NCBI GenBank assembly: GCA_019454045.1
Contig: SKCR01035587.1
Coordinates: 1-64,000, forward strand
Direction of reading: 5' to 3'
DNA from: Zanthoxylum bungeanum
Taxonomy: Eukaryota > Streptophyta > Magnoliopsida > Sapindales > Rutaceae
DNA: 64,000 nt
Shown here: piece after piece, positions 11,968-23,699 of the stretch
Layout: each line of letters begins with the position of its first letter
How positions within the stretch are numbered: the first letter of the stretch is position 1
The notes under the pieces: generated by a model
Seen by the model: the letters and a program-made list of their open reading frames with translations, nothing else
Told to the model about the DNA's origin: nothing
Databases searched by the model: none
Made by a program: the position numbers and the translations under genes

Positions 11968-12988
11968 TATTATATATTCTTTGTTGAATATTTTTGGAGA
12001 ATTGGGTAGGGACGGTGCTTTGCAAAAAGCCAACCATGTCTTGTAAATCGGTAAGAACGTGGTACGGGGTACGCACGTGTTCGGATAGTCCGACAACCGG
12101 ATTCCTGCCAACATATCCATGAATCTCTTGGGTCGCTTCCCAAAGATTCACCGATGACACTTGACTTAAACAAAATTAATCTGGGATTAATTATGAGAGA
12201 GAAAATTAATCTGGGATTATTTCGGTAAGAATTTATCTTGGATAAAATTCTAATAGAAGAGAGAACGCGATTAATTTGGAGTTAATCGATTAAATAATAT
12301 ATTAGATATATTAATTGAAATCGGATTTCAAGCGGAATTAAAATTGGATTTTAATTCGGTGAATGAATTGATTTAGAATTAATTCTCTAGCGACTTTCGT
12401 AATAATTTTGCTAGGCATTATTATTTAATTAAATTGGATTTAATTATGTCACGACTAAAAATTTGTTTAATCGGATTAAACAAACCCGAGTCCGAAGTGT
12501 GTTGAGCAAGCCACTTGAACTTTGAATTTTAGAGGTAGGACCCACCAACTTACATTACTAGTCATTTTTTGGTGATGGAAGTGGTTGAGAGTATTAATTG
12601 CCATTTTCCCTCCAACACACTTTGACTTTGCTTTTTTCTTTTTGGAAAAGATATACCACTTTTTGCAAGGCATATGTTTGGTTATTGTTTTTTGAAAATA
12701 AATACAAAGAAAACAAAAACTCTCTCTTCTCTCCAAGCCTTGGCCAACACAAAGCTCTCTCCCTTAGAATTTTTATTACAAAAATTCTACAAGCTAGCAC
12801 TTAAAAAAGTTGATTAAAGTGATAGGGAAACTCACCCTTGGGTTGGATTCACTCAAAGAAAGCTTGGAGCTCTCAACAAACATCAAAGATTTTTGAAATC
12901 CATATCCGTTCAATGTAAGATTTTTCTGCAAACTTTCTTGATCATATATCATGTATTAGAGACCTTGGGCATGTCTAGGAGACTAACA
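11968..12988 (+). mobile_element. Copia LTR 'B', right piece
   Basis: Resumes the LTR interrupted by element A (TATATTC...AATATTTTTGGAGAATTGGG) and runs to its end GGAGACTAACA at 12988. No primer site follows, so B is a 3' or solo LTR. Together with H it forms a third LTR subtype with the ending GAGACTAACA. It holds the hairpin domain at about 12178-12482. Confidence 0.75.
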
Positions 12989-13705
12989 GTATGTCTTATG
13001 AATTCAGTTTATGGATCAGTTTATGTAAGTATTTTTCGGAAGGCTTTGTATTATATGACCCTAAAGAATAGTATGAAGTTTGAAAGATTTTCAGTATAAG
13101 TACAATGTTTCTTTGAAGTTTTAATTTGTTTGTTCAAATCTTTTTTTCCAATGACTATACAATCGTAGACTTCCACAAATTTTAGCATCACATTTTTAAG
13201 GTTTTCTGATAATCATGTTTATACATACACTATTTTCAAGATTTATTCTTGCTTTATATAGTATGAGTGTGATTATTTACTGAATTTTATAACTCACATT
13301 ACAAAAATTTGCTAATTTTATAGGTTGACAACTAGATTGGTCAGCCATCAAATTTTTGGAATGTCATGCTCGAAGCGACGGATCACCCACGTTGTATTCA
13401 GCCACTCTAGAGTTCTAGGAGATGTCGTAGAAGTCTAGGAATTATGTTGATTATGTTTTGTATTGTGCAGTGTACATTGTTAAATGTGTGTAAATAAGGA
13501 TCTTGATTTGTATGTATAATTTTGGGCACAAAGCTTTGAATATTGATGATGTGTACTTGATTTGTCTTGAGTTGGACCAAAGGTCTTATTGTATATTTGT
13601 TGGCTAATACATGTTGCGTGTTGATGCTGGACGATGTTCCGTTTTTCATCAGATTTGAGGTTTAGGGAGATGGGTTATTCACGTTTCATGAGGTAGCATC
13701 CTACC
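12989..13705 (+). mobile_element. Degenerate gypsy LTR, 3' end
   Basis: Resembles the 3' third of the Tekay-like LTRs: 'ACTGAATTTTATAACTCAC' near 13280, a Cys/Ala-like 'CATGCTCGAAGCGACGGATC' block, and a terminal GAGATGGGTTATTCACGTTTC block matching GAGACGGGTTTTCCTGTCTC near 21491. The terminal ..GTTACA is lost. The original insertion site of LTR B. Confidence 0.5.
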
Positions 13706-14881
13706 TCTAGTATTATATTATTTTATTAATTTTTTCACTTTCTAATACCAATTATTAGTTGGTACAAGTAAAATAAGGTGCTTGGCTATCAAACTAACAA
13801 AATGCGTCTCCAAATTTTTTATCCCCAATATCAAAACTGGATAGTATATTAGCAATGGCCTAAATATGATGTCAGCCCTAGCCTCTTATTTTTTGGAGAG
13901 TTGTGAAGAAGATTCATATGTGAGATTTGTTCAAAATTAAGAGAAAATAATGTCATTTTAAGTGGAAATGTGTCTTCTATGAAAACATACACATTCTCTT
14001 GTCTGAACGTCCTTTTTTTTATACTGTCGTGTTTTTTTGGAAATTATGTTGGATGTTATTTTTCTTCAGTGTTGTTTTGGGAATTGTTTTGTCTACTTTG
14101 TTTGGTGGAATTCACGTATGGGGTGCTGGGTCTTGTCTCTAATTTTTTGGATTATTTGTCTATTTATTTTGTTTTGTAGGTTGGTGTTCATTTGCTGTTG
14201 TAATGAATAGAATTTTCCACCATATACTACATGTAAGATCTTTTTTTTTTTTTTTTTTTTTATTGATGATTTCCTAAATAGATCATTGAAAATTACATAA
14301 GTTTAAAGGACTTTTATTTACTGAAGGCGAGTATCTGTTTGTTGACTGATTTCTTGCTCTTTCAGTAGCTTGGTTTCTTCCTTCTGGTGGATGGTTTGGT
14401 TTCTTCTTGTTTATCTTCTTCTTCCGAATTTAGTCAATGTTTGATTTCTTTTTACCTTCATCGGAGATTGTTTATAGGGTGTTGTTGGGAATACTTCTTG
14501 CATATGTTGTCTGTTGTCCTATGTAGTTATGATGTATTGTCTTTCAAGTGTTGTATACTTTTTATTGTACCTAATAGTGCCTGCATAATAAAAATGTCAG
14601 TTTTTTGTTGTTTGAAAATTTTATTAGGTGTAAATGGATTTATTTTTTTAAAAAAAAAAATACATGTGTATTTCCTACGACTTGATTGTAGGTTTGGTTG
14701 TCGCTTGCACTAAATATCTGATCAACTGTGAATTGTTGTGAAATGCCCTTCAAATTATATTCAACTATTTTTTCATTACAAGTGAATGTTGTTTCATATT
14801 GTATTACACCAAAGTTTTCTATTTTTTACCCCGTTTATTTAAATTTTTTTTAAAAAAAAATTATTTTATTGTAGTATTTAT
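13706..14881. other. Unassigned sequence, no gene seen
   Basis: AT-rich, T-rich sequence with a 21-nt T tract (14241-14261). Two short Phe/Cys-rich open frames (13970-14179, 14387-14713) have no recognisable domain and look like chance frames. It may be host intergenic DNA or an unrecognised old repeat. The last five bases (14877-14881, TTTAT) are a TSD of the next element. Confidence 0.4.
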
Positions 14882-16797
14882 TATTGGACAATTATGACCC
14901 ATAGTATCACTATTTGTAAAGAATATTGTGTTTTTGTACAAATTATCTATGTAACAAAAGGACATTGCTATTTTATCATTATTGTAATTAGAATACTTAT
15001 GGTTAAATCAGATTAATAAGATACGAGAAAGTATTAATCCATGAACAATTTAATTATTAAATATCCATAGTCGAAGTATTATCGAGATTGGACATTGATA
15101 ATTCAGAATAGACTAGTATTACGCTTGTGCACATTATGGAAGCTTAACAACATAGTTCTCATATATATAAGTATTGGATATTTATGCAAGTGTAATAAGA
15201 AGTTCTGTTAGCCGTTAGACCGGGAACAGTTCGCTCTGGATAGACCCACTTAGAATCACATTGGTAGTATGACTATGTGTCTATAGGAATCCGAATTAGG
15301 GTAGGTGTATGTGATCTTTAACCTGAGACTTACGTTGCTATTACTTGCGACAATCAGTTTAATTTAGTATTGGTCGTCTGGAGCTTTAACAGGTTCTGTG
15401 TACACTTGTATTGGGTTTACTGAGAATCGTAGTGTATTGGATGTGATGTCAAGATGGGAGTATCACTTCAGTTATATGGAGATGATGGTCATACATGATA
15501 CAGAGCTAGTACTCTTAAAAGCTGTAGCTATCGGGATAGTATGACTAGGTCATGACTTCTCGATTACAGAGCTTAGTTACTCAAGACCTGATATATGCGT
15601 CATACGGGGCAGACACAGAGCCAGCCCTAGACCTAACATGTGACATCCGATACTGGATCGTATTACGTATTACATAACATTAGTATTACTTCGTCTGATA
15701 CAACTGATATTCCTCGATGAATATTTCTGGAGAATTGGGTAGGCACGATTTTTTACTAGAAGCCAACCATGTCTTGTAAATCGGTGAGAACATGGTACAT
15801 GGTACGCGCTTGTTCGGATAGTCCAATAACCATATTTACTACCAACATATTCAGGAATCTCTTGAGTTGCTTCCCAAACATTCACCAATGATATTTGACT
15901 TAGATAGAATTAATATGAATTAATTATGAGAGAGAAAATTAATTTGGGATTAATTGCGGTAAAAATTAATATGGGATTAACTTCGTATAGAAGAGAGAAC
16001 GCGATTAATTTAGAATTAATCAATAAAATAAATTTAATAGTTAAATTGAAATTTTCTATTTAATTTATTTATTTATGACTAAAATAATATATCGGATATA
16101 TTAATTAAAATCGAAATTTTCTATTTAATTTATTTATTTGTGGCTAAAATAATATATCAGATATATTAATTAAATTCAGATTTTAATACAAAATTAAAAT
16201 TGGATTTTAATTCGGGCGAACGAATTAATTTATAATTAATTCGAAAGTGACTATCGTAATAATTTTTTGAGGCATAATTATTTAATTAAATTGGATTTAA
16301 TTATGGCGCGACCACAAATTCGTTTAATTAGAATTAAACGAACCCGATAAAATTACCCGTGAGTTTGCGTGTGCCTTTTTGTGTTTTGGGAACACAAAAT
16401 ATCTTTGATTTTGGTGGGCCCAAGTCAAGTTGTGTGTTAAGGAAGCCAACTCAAATTTTGAATTTAAAATGTGGTGGGACCACATGACTTGCATCGAAGG
16501 TCGAAAGTTTATTGAAGTAGTTGGCTTAATAAATTAGTGAAATTTATTTTACATTCTCACCACCATGGCCGAATTCTTCTCTCCAATATAGTGAAATTTT
16601 ACTTCAAAAGTTCTACATAGCTAGCACTTGGAGGATTCAAATGAGATAATAGGGAAACTCACCCAAGGCATAAACAACATAACAACAAGCTTAAAGCTTC
16701 ATCCAAGAGGAAACTTGTAAGTGATACTGCCACTTTTCTTGTTATTTCACACATAGAATCATGTTGAGGATATTGTGGCATGTCTTAGAGACTAAAA
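14882..16797 (+). mobile_element. Copia solo LTR H
   Basis: Diverged but full-length 1,916-bp LTR from TATTGGACAATTATGACCC to AGAGACTAAAA, each end carrying a point change from TG..CA. Flanked by a perfect 5-bp TSD, TTTAT (14877-14881 and 16798-16802). No primer site or coding sequence. The hairpin domain is at 15905-16345, with one AT-rich hairpin block duplicated (16080-16160). Confidence 0.85.
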
Positions 16798-19700
16798 TTT
16801 ATATCCTTTTTGGGAGTAATAGGATTGACAGATTAGTTACCTGTAATTTTGAGCCCAATGCAAGGTTGTGAATTTCTTTTATTATTTAAATTTTTTTATA
16901 TATATTCTGTTGAAATAAGGATTCTTCTTTTTCCACGTTTAAGATCCATTCTATTTCAGGTAAATCATCTGGTTGCCTATTCCGTATATAACGTATTATT
17001 CTTGTTGTTAGAATGTAATGTAAATTGGTACACTTAAACTTATTTGGAGGGTGGCTCGAGTGGTGAAACGAAGCGATGAGCCAGGATCGACAAATTTACT
17101 TCGTGCATATTTCTCTCTCTTCTTACCGTTTGTGGGTATATTGGGGCTGCCATCGGCCACCATAAGATGGAGGGGTGTCGGCGCACCCTAAAGGCTCGTT
17201 ACACCGGCCGACGATTGCCAACAGGTCACCAGCACGACAAAGACGACACCAAGATCGAAATTGGGACGGGGGTTGAGTGGGATTTTTGGGGAGCTTATGC
17301 ATTTTCTGTAATTTTTGGAAACTATAAGGTATTTATAGAAAATTTTATAAAAATTACATTCTGACCCCCAATGAAATTGCTTATAGGTCCCCGCCATGGG
17401 GATTTCACGAAAATTCACATTTTTAAAGTCTTTCTGATATAAATTACGAAATGTGTTCAACACAAAAGTTATTCATCTCGAAAAAATGAGTCTGATGGCT
17501 AAAAAAACACCTCAATCAGAGTTCGTTTAAGATTTTTATAGCCGAAACAAGAAACTTTTAGCTTATAACGATTTAAACATGAATCGCGTAACCGGTTCTC
17601 AAAACCACACATTTTCCAATTGTAACATCCCAGATTTTTAGAACTGTTCTGGAAGATTCCCGGACTGACGTTATAGTCTCGGGAACAGGATGATAGCAGA
17701 GAATAATAGTTTAAGCGGTATTATACGGGTTGGAATAGTATATTATGAATATTCGTTGCATTAGAAAACGCGTGGGATCAAAAGCCGATTACGTGATTTT
17801 CGTAAAACACGTAAAGTTTACGGTTTTAGCCACATAATTAGCAAACAAACTTCAATCGAGTTGATTATGGAATCATTGGACTCGTTTTTCCGAGACGCAC
17901 AACTTTCGTGTTGAACACGTTTTGAGAATCGCGCCAGAAGAGCTTCAAAACAGCTAATTTCTGAAAATACCCTTATAAGTGAGGGCATTTTGGTAAATTA
18001 TGGGTATAGATATTTTGTATCATTATAATTATTTTTATTTTTATTATTATTATCCTAATACAGAAATCAAAAGGAAAATAAAAAAAAGAGGCCGAACGTC
18101 GCACGAGAGAGAGAGGAAAGAGGGGCCACTATCGGCCGGCGCACCGGCGCAGGGAGAGTCGTCCGGCCACGGCGCATCTGTCGGTGGCCTGCGACGGTCC
18201 AGAAGACGCCGGAAACGGCGGGAAATGGAGGAAGAAGAGGCGTACGTGGGTCGTCCGATCCTGGCTCGTCGGTCCGTCTCACAGCCCAAGCCCTCGATGA
18301 GTACTATAAGTTTGCGGTGACGGATTTTCCGTTCCATGCACGGTTACACGTGAATCGGGGAAAGAAGCGGCATGTGAATAGTAACTCGTGATGAACAGTA
18401 ACTCCGATCGGAATTCTGATGACACCAGCGCATTCGTATGGCCGATGGGAGTCCGAATTTGGCCTCGGAATTTCGGTACGACTCTCGGTTTTGAATTTTT
18501 TATTTTAAAGTTTATAATTTTATATTCGGATGTTTCCAATAATTCCGTAGTGTAACGAATTGACATGAATTGAATTGGATATGATATAATATGTTAAATC
18601 GATGCTTGTCGTAGAATTCGAGTGAGAACCGATTAGATTTGATCGATCAGATAGAATTAGCGAGTTTTCGGTAAAACATAGTTTCTCGCGCGATTGAGCG
18701 TAGATGACCGTAATTCTGATTATGACATAAATATGATATTGCGAGGGTAATTGAGTAATTCCGGATTAGTTTGGAGGGTTCGAGACCCTTCCGTAGCGTT
18801 TGCGGAAACTTTTCCGTAAGTTTTACCGTAAACACGTAAAATGAGAATCTGAGGTATCTAGTTAGTTCAGAATAGTATAGAAAGACATATTAGAGTAATG
18901 AAGCTTAAACCGTAGAGTCGGTGAGGATTTGAGTATCCCGAGAAAGTCCGTAGTTTATTATAGATGAGTAGAAAGTTCCGTAAATAGCGGTTCTGACCGT
19001 GTTTTGTTACTTATTTTGATAGATCATATCCAGGTTAGGAGTGTCCGCAAGCCAGGTAAGTAACTCATGCTAAGAATACTTAAGAGATTTAATATTTTTC
19101 GAATTAGTTATATATAAAGTTGTATATAGTATATGCATGAAACCTGTATATAGATATAAAGATGAATGTAGGAGAAATAAGAACAAGCAATTATAAGCAG
19201 GTGTATGAGCAAAAGATAAACATGAGCATATAGAAGTAAAGAGATACATATCTAGGTATAAACCAGTATATATATAGGTAGATAGAGCATATCAATGGTC
19301 TTATGTTTATAATTAAAAATTAAATGAGACTTGGGTATGGGGGGTTGTAGAAATTACACCATAGAGAATGGGATTAAGGTTTAAGGAATGACAATTATAT
19401 GAAATTAATTGTATATGTTTCAGTGTATATAGAATGATACAAAAATAAGATCACGAGTACATACATAGCTAAGTATAAGTATGCATGATTTAATAGGCAA
19501 TTAAGTAAGCAGGAATAGAGTATGTATGCATAAACAAGAGGCTGTGTGTGTTAAAGTACAAAGGTAAGTAAGCCACATAGAGAAATAAATAAGCGTGTAT
19601 CTTATATATGTGTGTAATCTGTGTACAAGTATTTTGATGCATGATTAAGTAAGAACAGAGTATATGTGTTTATAAACATATGTAGTGAGATCTTTAAGTT

Positions 19701-20100
19701 TGTTGATATTTTGAGCATATAGTTTATAAGATTATTATAGATGGAATCATGGCTAGAGTAGAAAGAAGCATAAGAAATGCATATGCATATGTATGTGTTA
19801 AGATTTTCATAAATTGAGTTACAGTTAAGAATGCTTTTGAAATTTAAAGTGTTTTAAAGAAAAGTTGCAAATAATTTTAAAAGAAAAGTTTAAAGTATTT
19901 TTTTTTAAAGAAATGTATTTCAGAAATGTTTTGACAGTATTAAGATACAGATTATGGTTTTATGGTTTTCGGGGCATGAGGTTAAAATCTCACCCCAGTA
20001 TGTAACTTGAGATACAGTTGGAATTGACGGATACTGAGAACATGTGCACATGTAGGGCCAGGATGACGGCTTAGGATCGCGTACCTGGTCCCTAGTGGTG

Positions 20101-20279
20101 GCTACACTGCCAGTTGAACTGTTGTCCTGTGTGTAGAGCTCTATGTTGCCAGTTGAGCTGTTGTCTTGGACGTAGGGCACCACCGCCTTATAGATGCCGC
20201 AATTAAGCTGTTGTCCTGGGCATCGAGTACCATCAGTTTTTCATAGATGCCGCAGTTGAGCTGTTGTCCTGGGCATCTA
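20101..20279 (+). other. Four hairpins, conserved loop and variable stem
   Basis: Four units share a loop core close to AGTTGAGCTGTTGTCCTG, but their stems differ and still pair: CTACAC/GTGTAG (20102-20107, 20131-20136); GCTCTATGT/ACGTAGGGC with two G-T pairs (20138-20146, 20170-20178); GATGCC/GGCATC (20193-20198, 20219-20224); TAGATGCC/GGCATCTA (20244-20251, 20272-20279). An equivalent array with a different loop lies in LTR J (58161-58436). Role unknown. Confidence 0.75.
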
Positions 20280-21307
20280 GTATTTCTAGTTTTCAATTTT
20301 CATAACTTCAGCACACAGTTTTCATATTTTCAGTACACAGTTTTCAAATCATCAGTATATAGTTTTCAAAAGTCAGATTTTAGAAAACAGATTTCAGAGA
20401 CAAAGAACTCAGAGAAAATTTTCAGATACAGATTACAGTTTCAAATACAATTTTCAGTTTTTAGTTACAGTCTTCAGAAAGAGCCTTTCCTGAAAAAGAA
20501 AGTAAGATAAAGTTTGCAGCAAAAAGTTCTTCAAAAGGGTTTTTGAAAAGCATTTCTAAGAGCATAACACATTAAAGTAGAGTATGGTTACAAATCATGC
20601 ATATAAATTATGTATTCTAGTGATTCATCTGAGATGCATATAGTTGATGTCAAGGCATGACAGCATGATCACATTCATGTAAGTATATGACGGATGTTTA
20701 TATGTATTGTATGTCTACATACAATGAGTTTTCTTTTTCAGAGAGCATTGAGGTAAGATAAACTGACTTATGTATATATGTATGTAAGTATTAAGACGTT
20801 TAATTTATAAACATTAAACAGAATTCTAGTTTATGAGTAATCAGATAATGGATTAGAAGCATGCGATATGTTTGAGATATAATGAAATATCAGAATAAGC
20901 AGGTAAGTACTAAGATACCAAAGTAGTGTAGCAGACGCTTGATAGATGCTTGTTAATGTAAATATTAAACAGAAATTAAAGTATGTGTATGACTAGATAA
21001 AAGAATGGATAATAGAGTAATGTGTCTCTGTAATGAATAAGAATTGTACAGCTAAATTGGAATTTATAAGTATTTGCATGATTACTTACTGAGTCGTTAT
21101 GACTCACACCACAATAGTTTGTAGTTTTGCAGGTCAGGAGCTGTCATTAGAACCAGCAGAAGTTCGGTGGAGACTTTCAAGACGGTGGATCGTCCCAATT
21201 GCAGTCAAAAGAGTCCTGGGTCGAGTTATGGGTCCTCACGGCCCTTGTCATTGCATTTACATTTGTATTTTATATGTATAAGTCATGTAATCGCATACTT
21301 TCATTTT

Positions 21308-21366
21308 GAGTTCTGGCCGGAGGCCAAATGGTTTATATTTTGTTCTTTGAGTTCAGGCCGGAGGCC
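21308..21366 (+). repeat. Two GGCCGGAGGCC repeats near LTR 3' end
   Basis: TGAGTTCTGGCCGGAGGCC and TGAGTTCAGGCCGGAGGCC, about 42 bp apart. GGCC-GGA-GGCC is a short perfect hairpin. It lies ~200 bp before the LTR end, where RNA 3' processing signals would be expected, but no role is shown. Confidence 0.7.
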
Positions 21367-21667
21367 TTGATGATGGTTGCATATTTGTTCAGTTGATTTA
21401 GCAGGTTTTCCTTGGGTGCTGCTATAGGCCAGGTTGCATGATGTTCTGCATACATCATACCAAATTTTCGTCAGATTCAGAGGCTTATGGAGACGGGTTT
21501 TCCTGTCTCATGCCGGTAACATCCTGGCCTTGACGGGATGTTACACCAATGTGATGAAGCTTCACCTTAAAATGTTCCGACCTATTATCCAATACATAAT
21601 CCCTTATTTTCCTATAATAGCTCATTCCAAATTCTTAACTTTAATTCAAAAATCTCGGGATATTACA

Positions 21668-21707
21668 TCCTCCCCTCCTTATAAAAATTTCATCATCAAA
21701 ATTTCCC
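21668..21707 (-). other. Polypurine tract and pol 3' end of gypsy T
   Basis: On the minus strand AAGGAGGGGAGGA abuts the LTR start TGTAATATCCC. The preceding bases encode NFDDEIFIRRGGCNIP running into the LTR, the usual C-terminal motif of Tekay/Del chromovirus polyproteins. It fixes LTR T as a 3' LTR with its internal region to the right, of which almost nothing else is left. Confidence 0.7.
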
Positions 21708-23699
21708 CATCCTTATATATAATCATTCGGAACCGAATGCACATACATGACTATTTTATACGTATTCGAAATTCACCTCACTTTACACATTCTCGAAGCT
21801 ACGTATTTCATATATCAATACAATTCATACTATTTCAAAGTAAAATAAGTCGAATCAAATATTTTATACCAGAATCACATCAAACTTGTCATTTCAATTC
21901 ATATTCATTCATAAGGACTTGCTCAGACCATTTCAAACTCATCCATCAACAAAAACCAAACAAAAATTCTATATAGTTAATCATATTCATCATCAGAAAT
22001 GAGGAACATAACATGAATTCTTTACAAGTAGCCAAATACGATATCAAAACGGAAAACATAATATAAATTTCATACCATATATGTCATCCATAATCTGAAA
22101 CGATACTCATTCATTTCATATCATGTATTTCACATCCTATCTGTAAACGCTATCAATATCAAAGGTTACATACGCACATATCCAATCACTATACAACATT
22201 GTATGGCTGACAACATAGCAAACTTAACCATCACACTACTCAAAAGACCTGTGACTAACCATAAACTTACATACGTGCTCTTGTAATGAACCTAAACTTT
22301 CATATCAACAAACACATTCATCACCACAGCCAGAAGTGACACATAACCACAGTTCTCTTATGATGTTGATAGTATGAAATCTGTCAATCTTGTCATCATT
22401 AAAATGAAAAAACGTAAAATGATCTCCTTTAAAAAAATCTCAAAAACGCATTTGGAAAAACTTTTTTTTACTGTAAACAAAATTAATATAAAAACTCATC
22501 ATCGTAAATCTGTATGAGGCATCCAGTATAACTCAAGTGGATAAAAAATAGTGAGCGCCCAATTCCCAAATCGCGCACACAGATCGAACAATGAACGAAA
22601 TGATTCCCTGTCGATATATGGTAGCGGGTTAGTCCACTGCAGTTGGATAGACCCCTGTACAAGAGTCACGACAGAAATATCATATCAAATTATAAAACCA
22701 TAATAACCATGTACAAGCGTCGTGACAAAAATATATCATATCTATAATATCATAAACGATATCGAAATGTATCAAAATCAAAACGTAACCTTTTTGAAAT
22801 CATGCTTTTCCCTAAAATCCAAATATGTTAAAATCAAAAATAAATATTTGATACAATTTTTTCAAAATACATATTGAGCATCCACTGTTCGAGTTGCGTG
22901 CACTGACCGAACAATGCATGAACCATGTCGACAGGGTAGTGGGCCAACCATTTTCCATTGGTATGGACTTCATAACAAGCGCTCCGACCAAACTGAAATG
23001 AAATATATACAAGCGCCACAGAGTGTTAAAAGCGTAAAATCATCAAGCATCGTGAAAGAGATAAATTTTTGAGCGTCTCCATGGAAACAAAGTTTTATGG
23101 TTTAAAAACATTAAAATCATTTTCAAGCACCGAGACAGAAATATTTCATCAAGAACCTCGATAGAAACATATCGATAAATCTTAAAATATTAAAATGTGA
23201 ATCAAGCATTGAGCGGAAACATATTCTTTATCTTTATAATCAAAATCAAAATATTTAAAATCTTTCTTTCTTTCTTTCTTATTTCCTTTCCTTTTTCTTT
23301 TCAAAATATTTTTATGACAAAAATCAAATACCATGTTTTTAAAACATAAATCAAAATATTCGTCCACGATTCAGACTATCAACATCATAGAATTTCTCGT
23401 ACCTCACAACATATTTAATTCATATCACGTACAAATACATATATATATATATATAGACGATAAAATTTTAACTTAGTATACATATATACATACATATATT
23501 TATAGCATACAAACATGTACAGACCATCTGAATCACCCATATCAATCAAACCATTGCACATCATACCATATACCAGAAATCAAACAAAGTTTCAAACATA
23601 ACACCTTTATAGTCTATACGTATTAGAAAACTTACTCTGACGATCGGATACCATATAGCTGCAGTCACTGAAACCTAAACCTGGCTTTAATTCCACAAC
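21708..23699 (-). mobile_element. Degenerate gypsy LTR-derived sequence
   Basis: No polyprotein motifs. The AT-rich sequence with recurring CAAGCGTCGTGACAAAAATAT-like and 'GACAGAAATAT' phrases around 22540-23180 resembles the central, repeat-bearing part of a minus-strand Tekay-like LTR. Contains TTTC (about 23261-23282) and TA (about 23437-23456) microsatellites. The boundary and the parent family are uncertain. Confidence 0.4.

Larger units (their letters stand above)
17621..21545 (+). mobile_element. Gypsy solo LTR S (Tekay/Del-like), 3,925 bp
   Basis: Starts TGTAACATCCC and ends GGGATGTTACA, a perfect 11-bp terminal inverted repeat, flanked by perfect TSD CCAAT (17616-17620 and 21546-21550). 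The sister sequence at 56786-56790 has a single CCAAT between the same flanks, i.e. an empty site. It contains a GC-rich tract (about 18085-18260), a hairpin array (20101-20279) and two TGGCCGGAGGCC repeats near the 3' end. No internal domain is present, so LTR-LTR recombination removed it. Short frames within it are not genes. Confidence 0.9.
17041..21667 (-). mobile_element. Gypsy LTR 'T' (Tekay/Del-like), split by solo LTR
   Basis: Minus-strand LTR whose start, TGTAATATCCCGAG, is at 21667. Only its first ~700 bp remain, at 21546-21667 and 17041-17620; the 3.9 kb between is a nested solo LTR. It aligns with the minus-strand LTR R ending at 56927. The Tekay/Del (chromovirus) reading rests on the TGTAA(C/T)ATCCC terminus and on the adjoining purine tract and pol C-terminus. 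Confidence 0.7.

Noticed and set aside
13970..14713. Two Phe/Cys-rich open frames that might be small membrane proteins
   Set aside because: T-rich low-complexity DNA, no domain, no start context or neighbouring exon evidence; hydrophobicity follows from base composition.
18000..18337. Arg-rich open frames on both strands
   Set aside because: They coincide with the GC-rich tract of gypsy LTR S; frames open on both strands reflect composition, not coding.
21434..21976. 180-codon plus-strand open frame, rich in His/Ile/Ser
   Set aside because: It crosses the end of solo LTR S, its TSD, the start of LTR T and a minus-strand purine tract; it cannot be a real gene.
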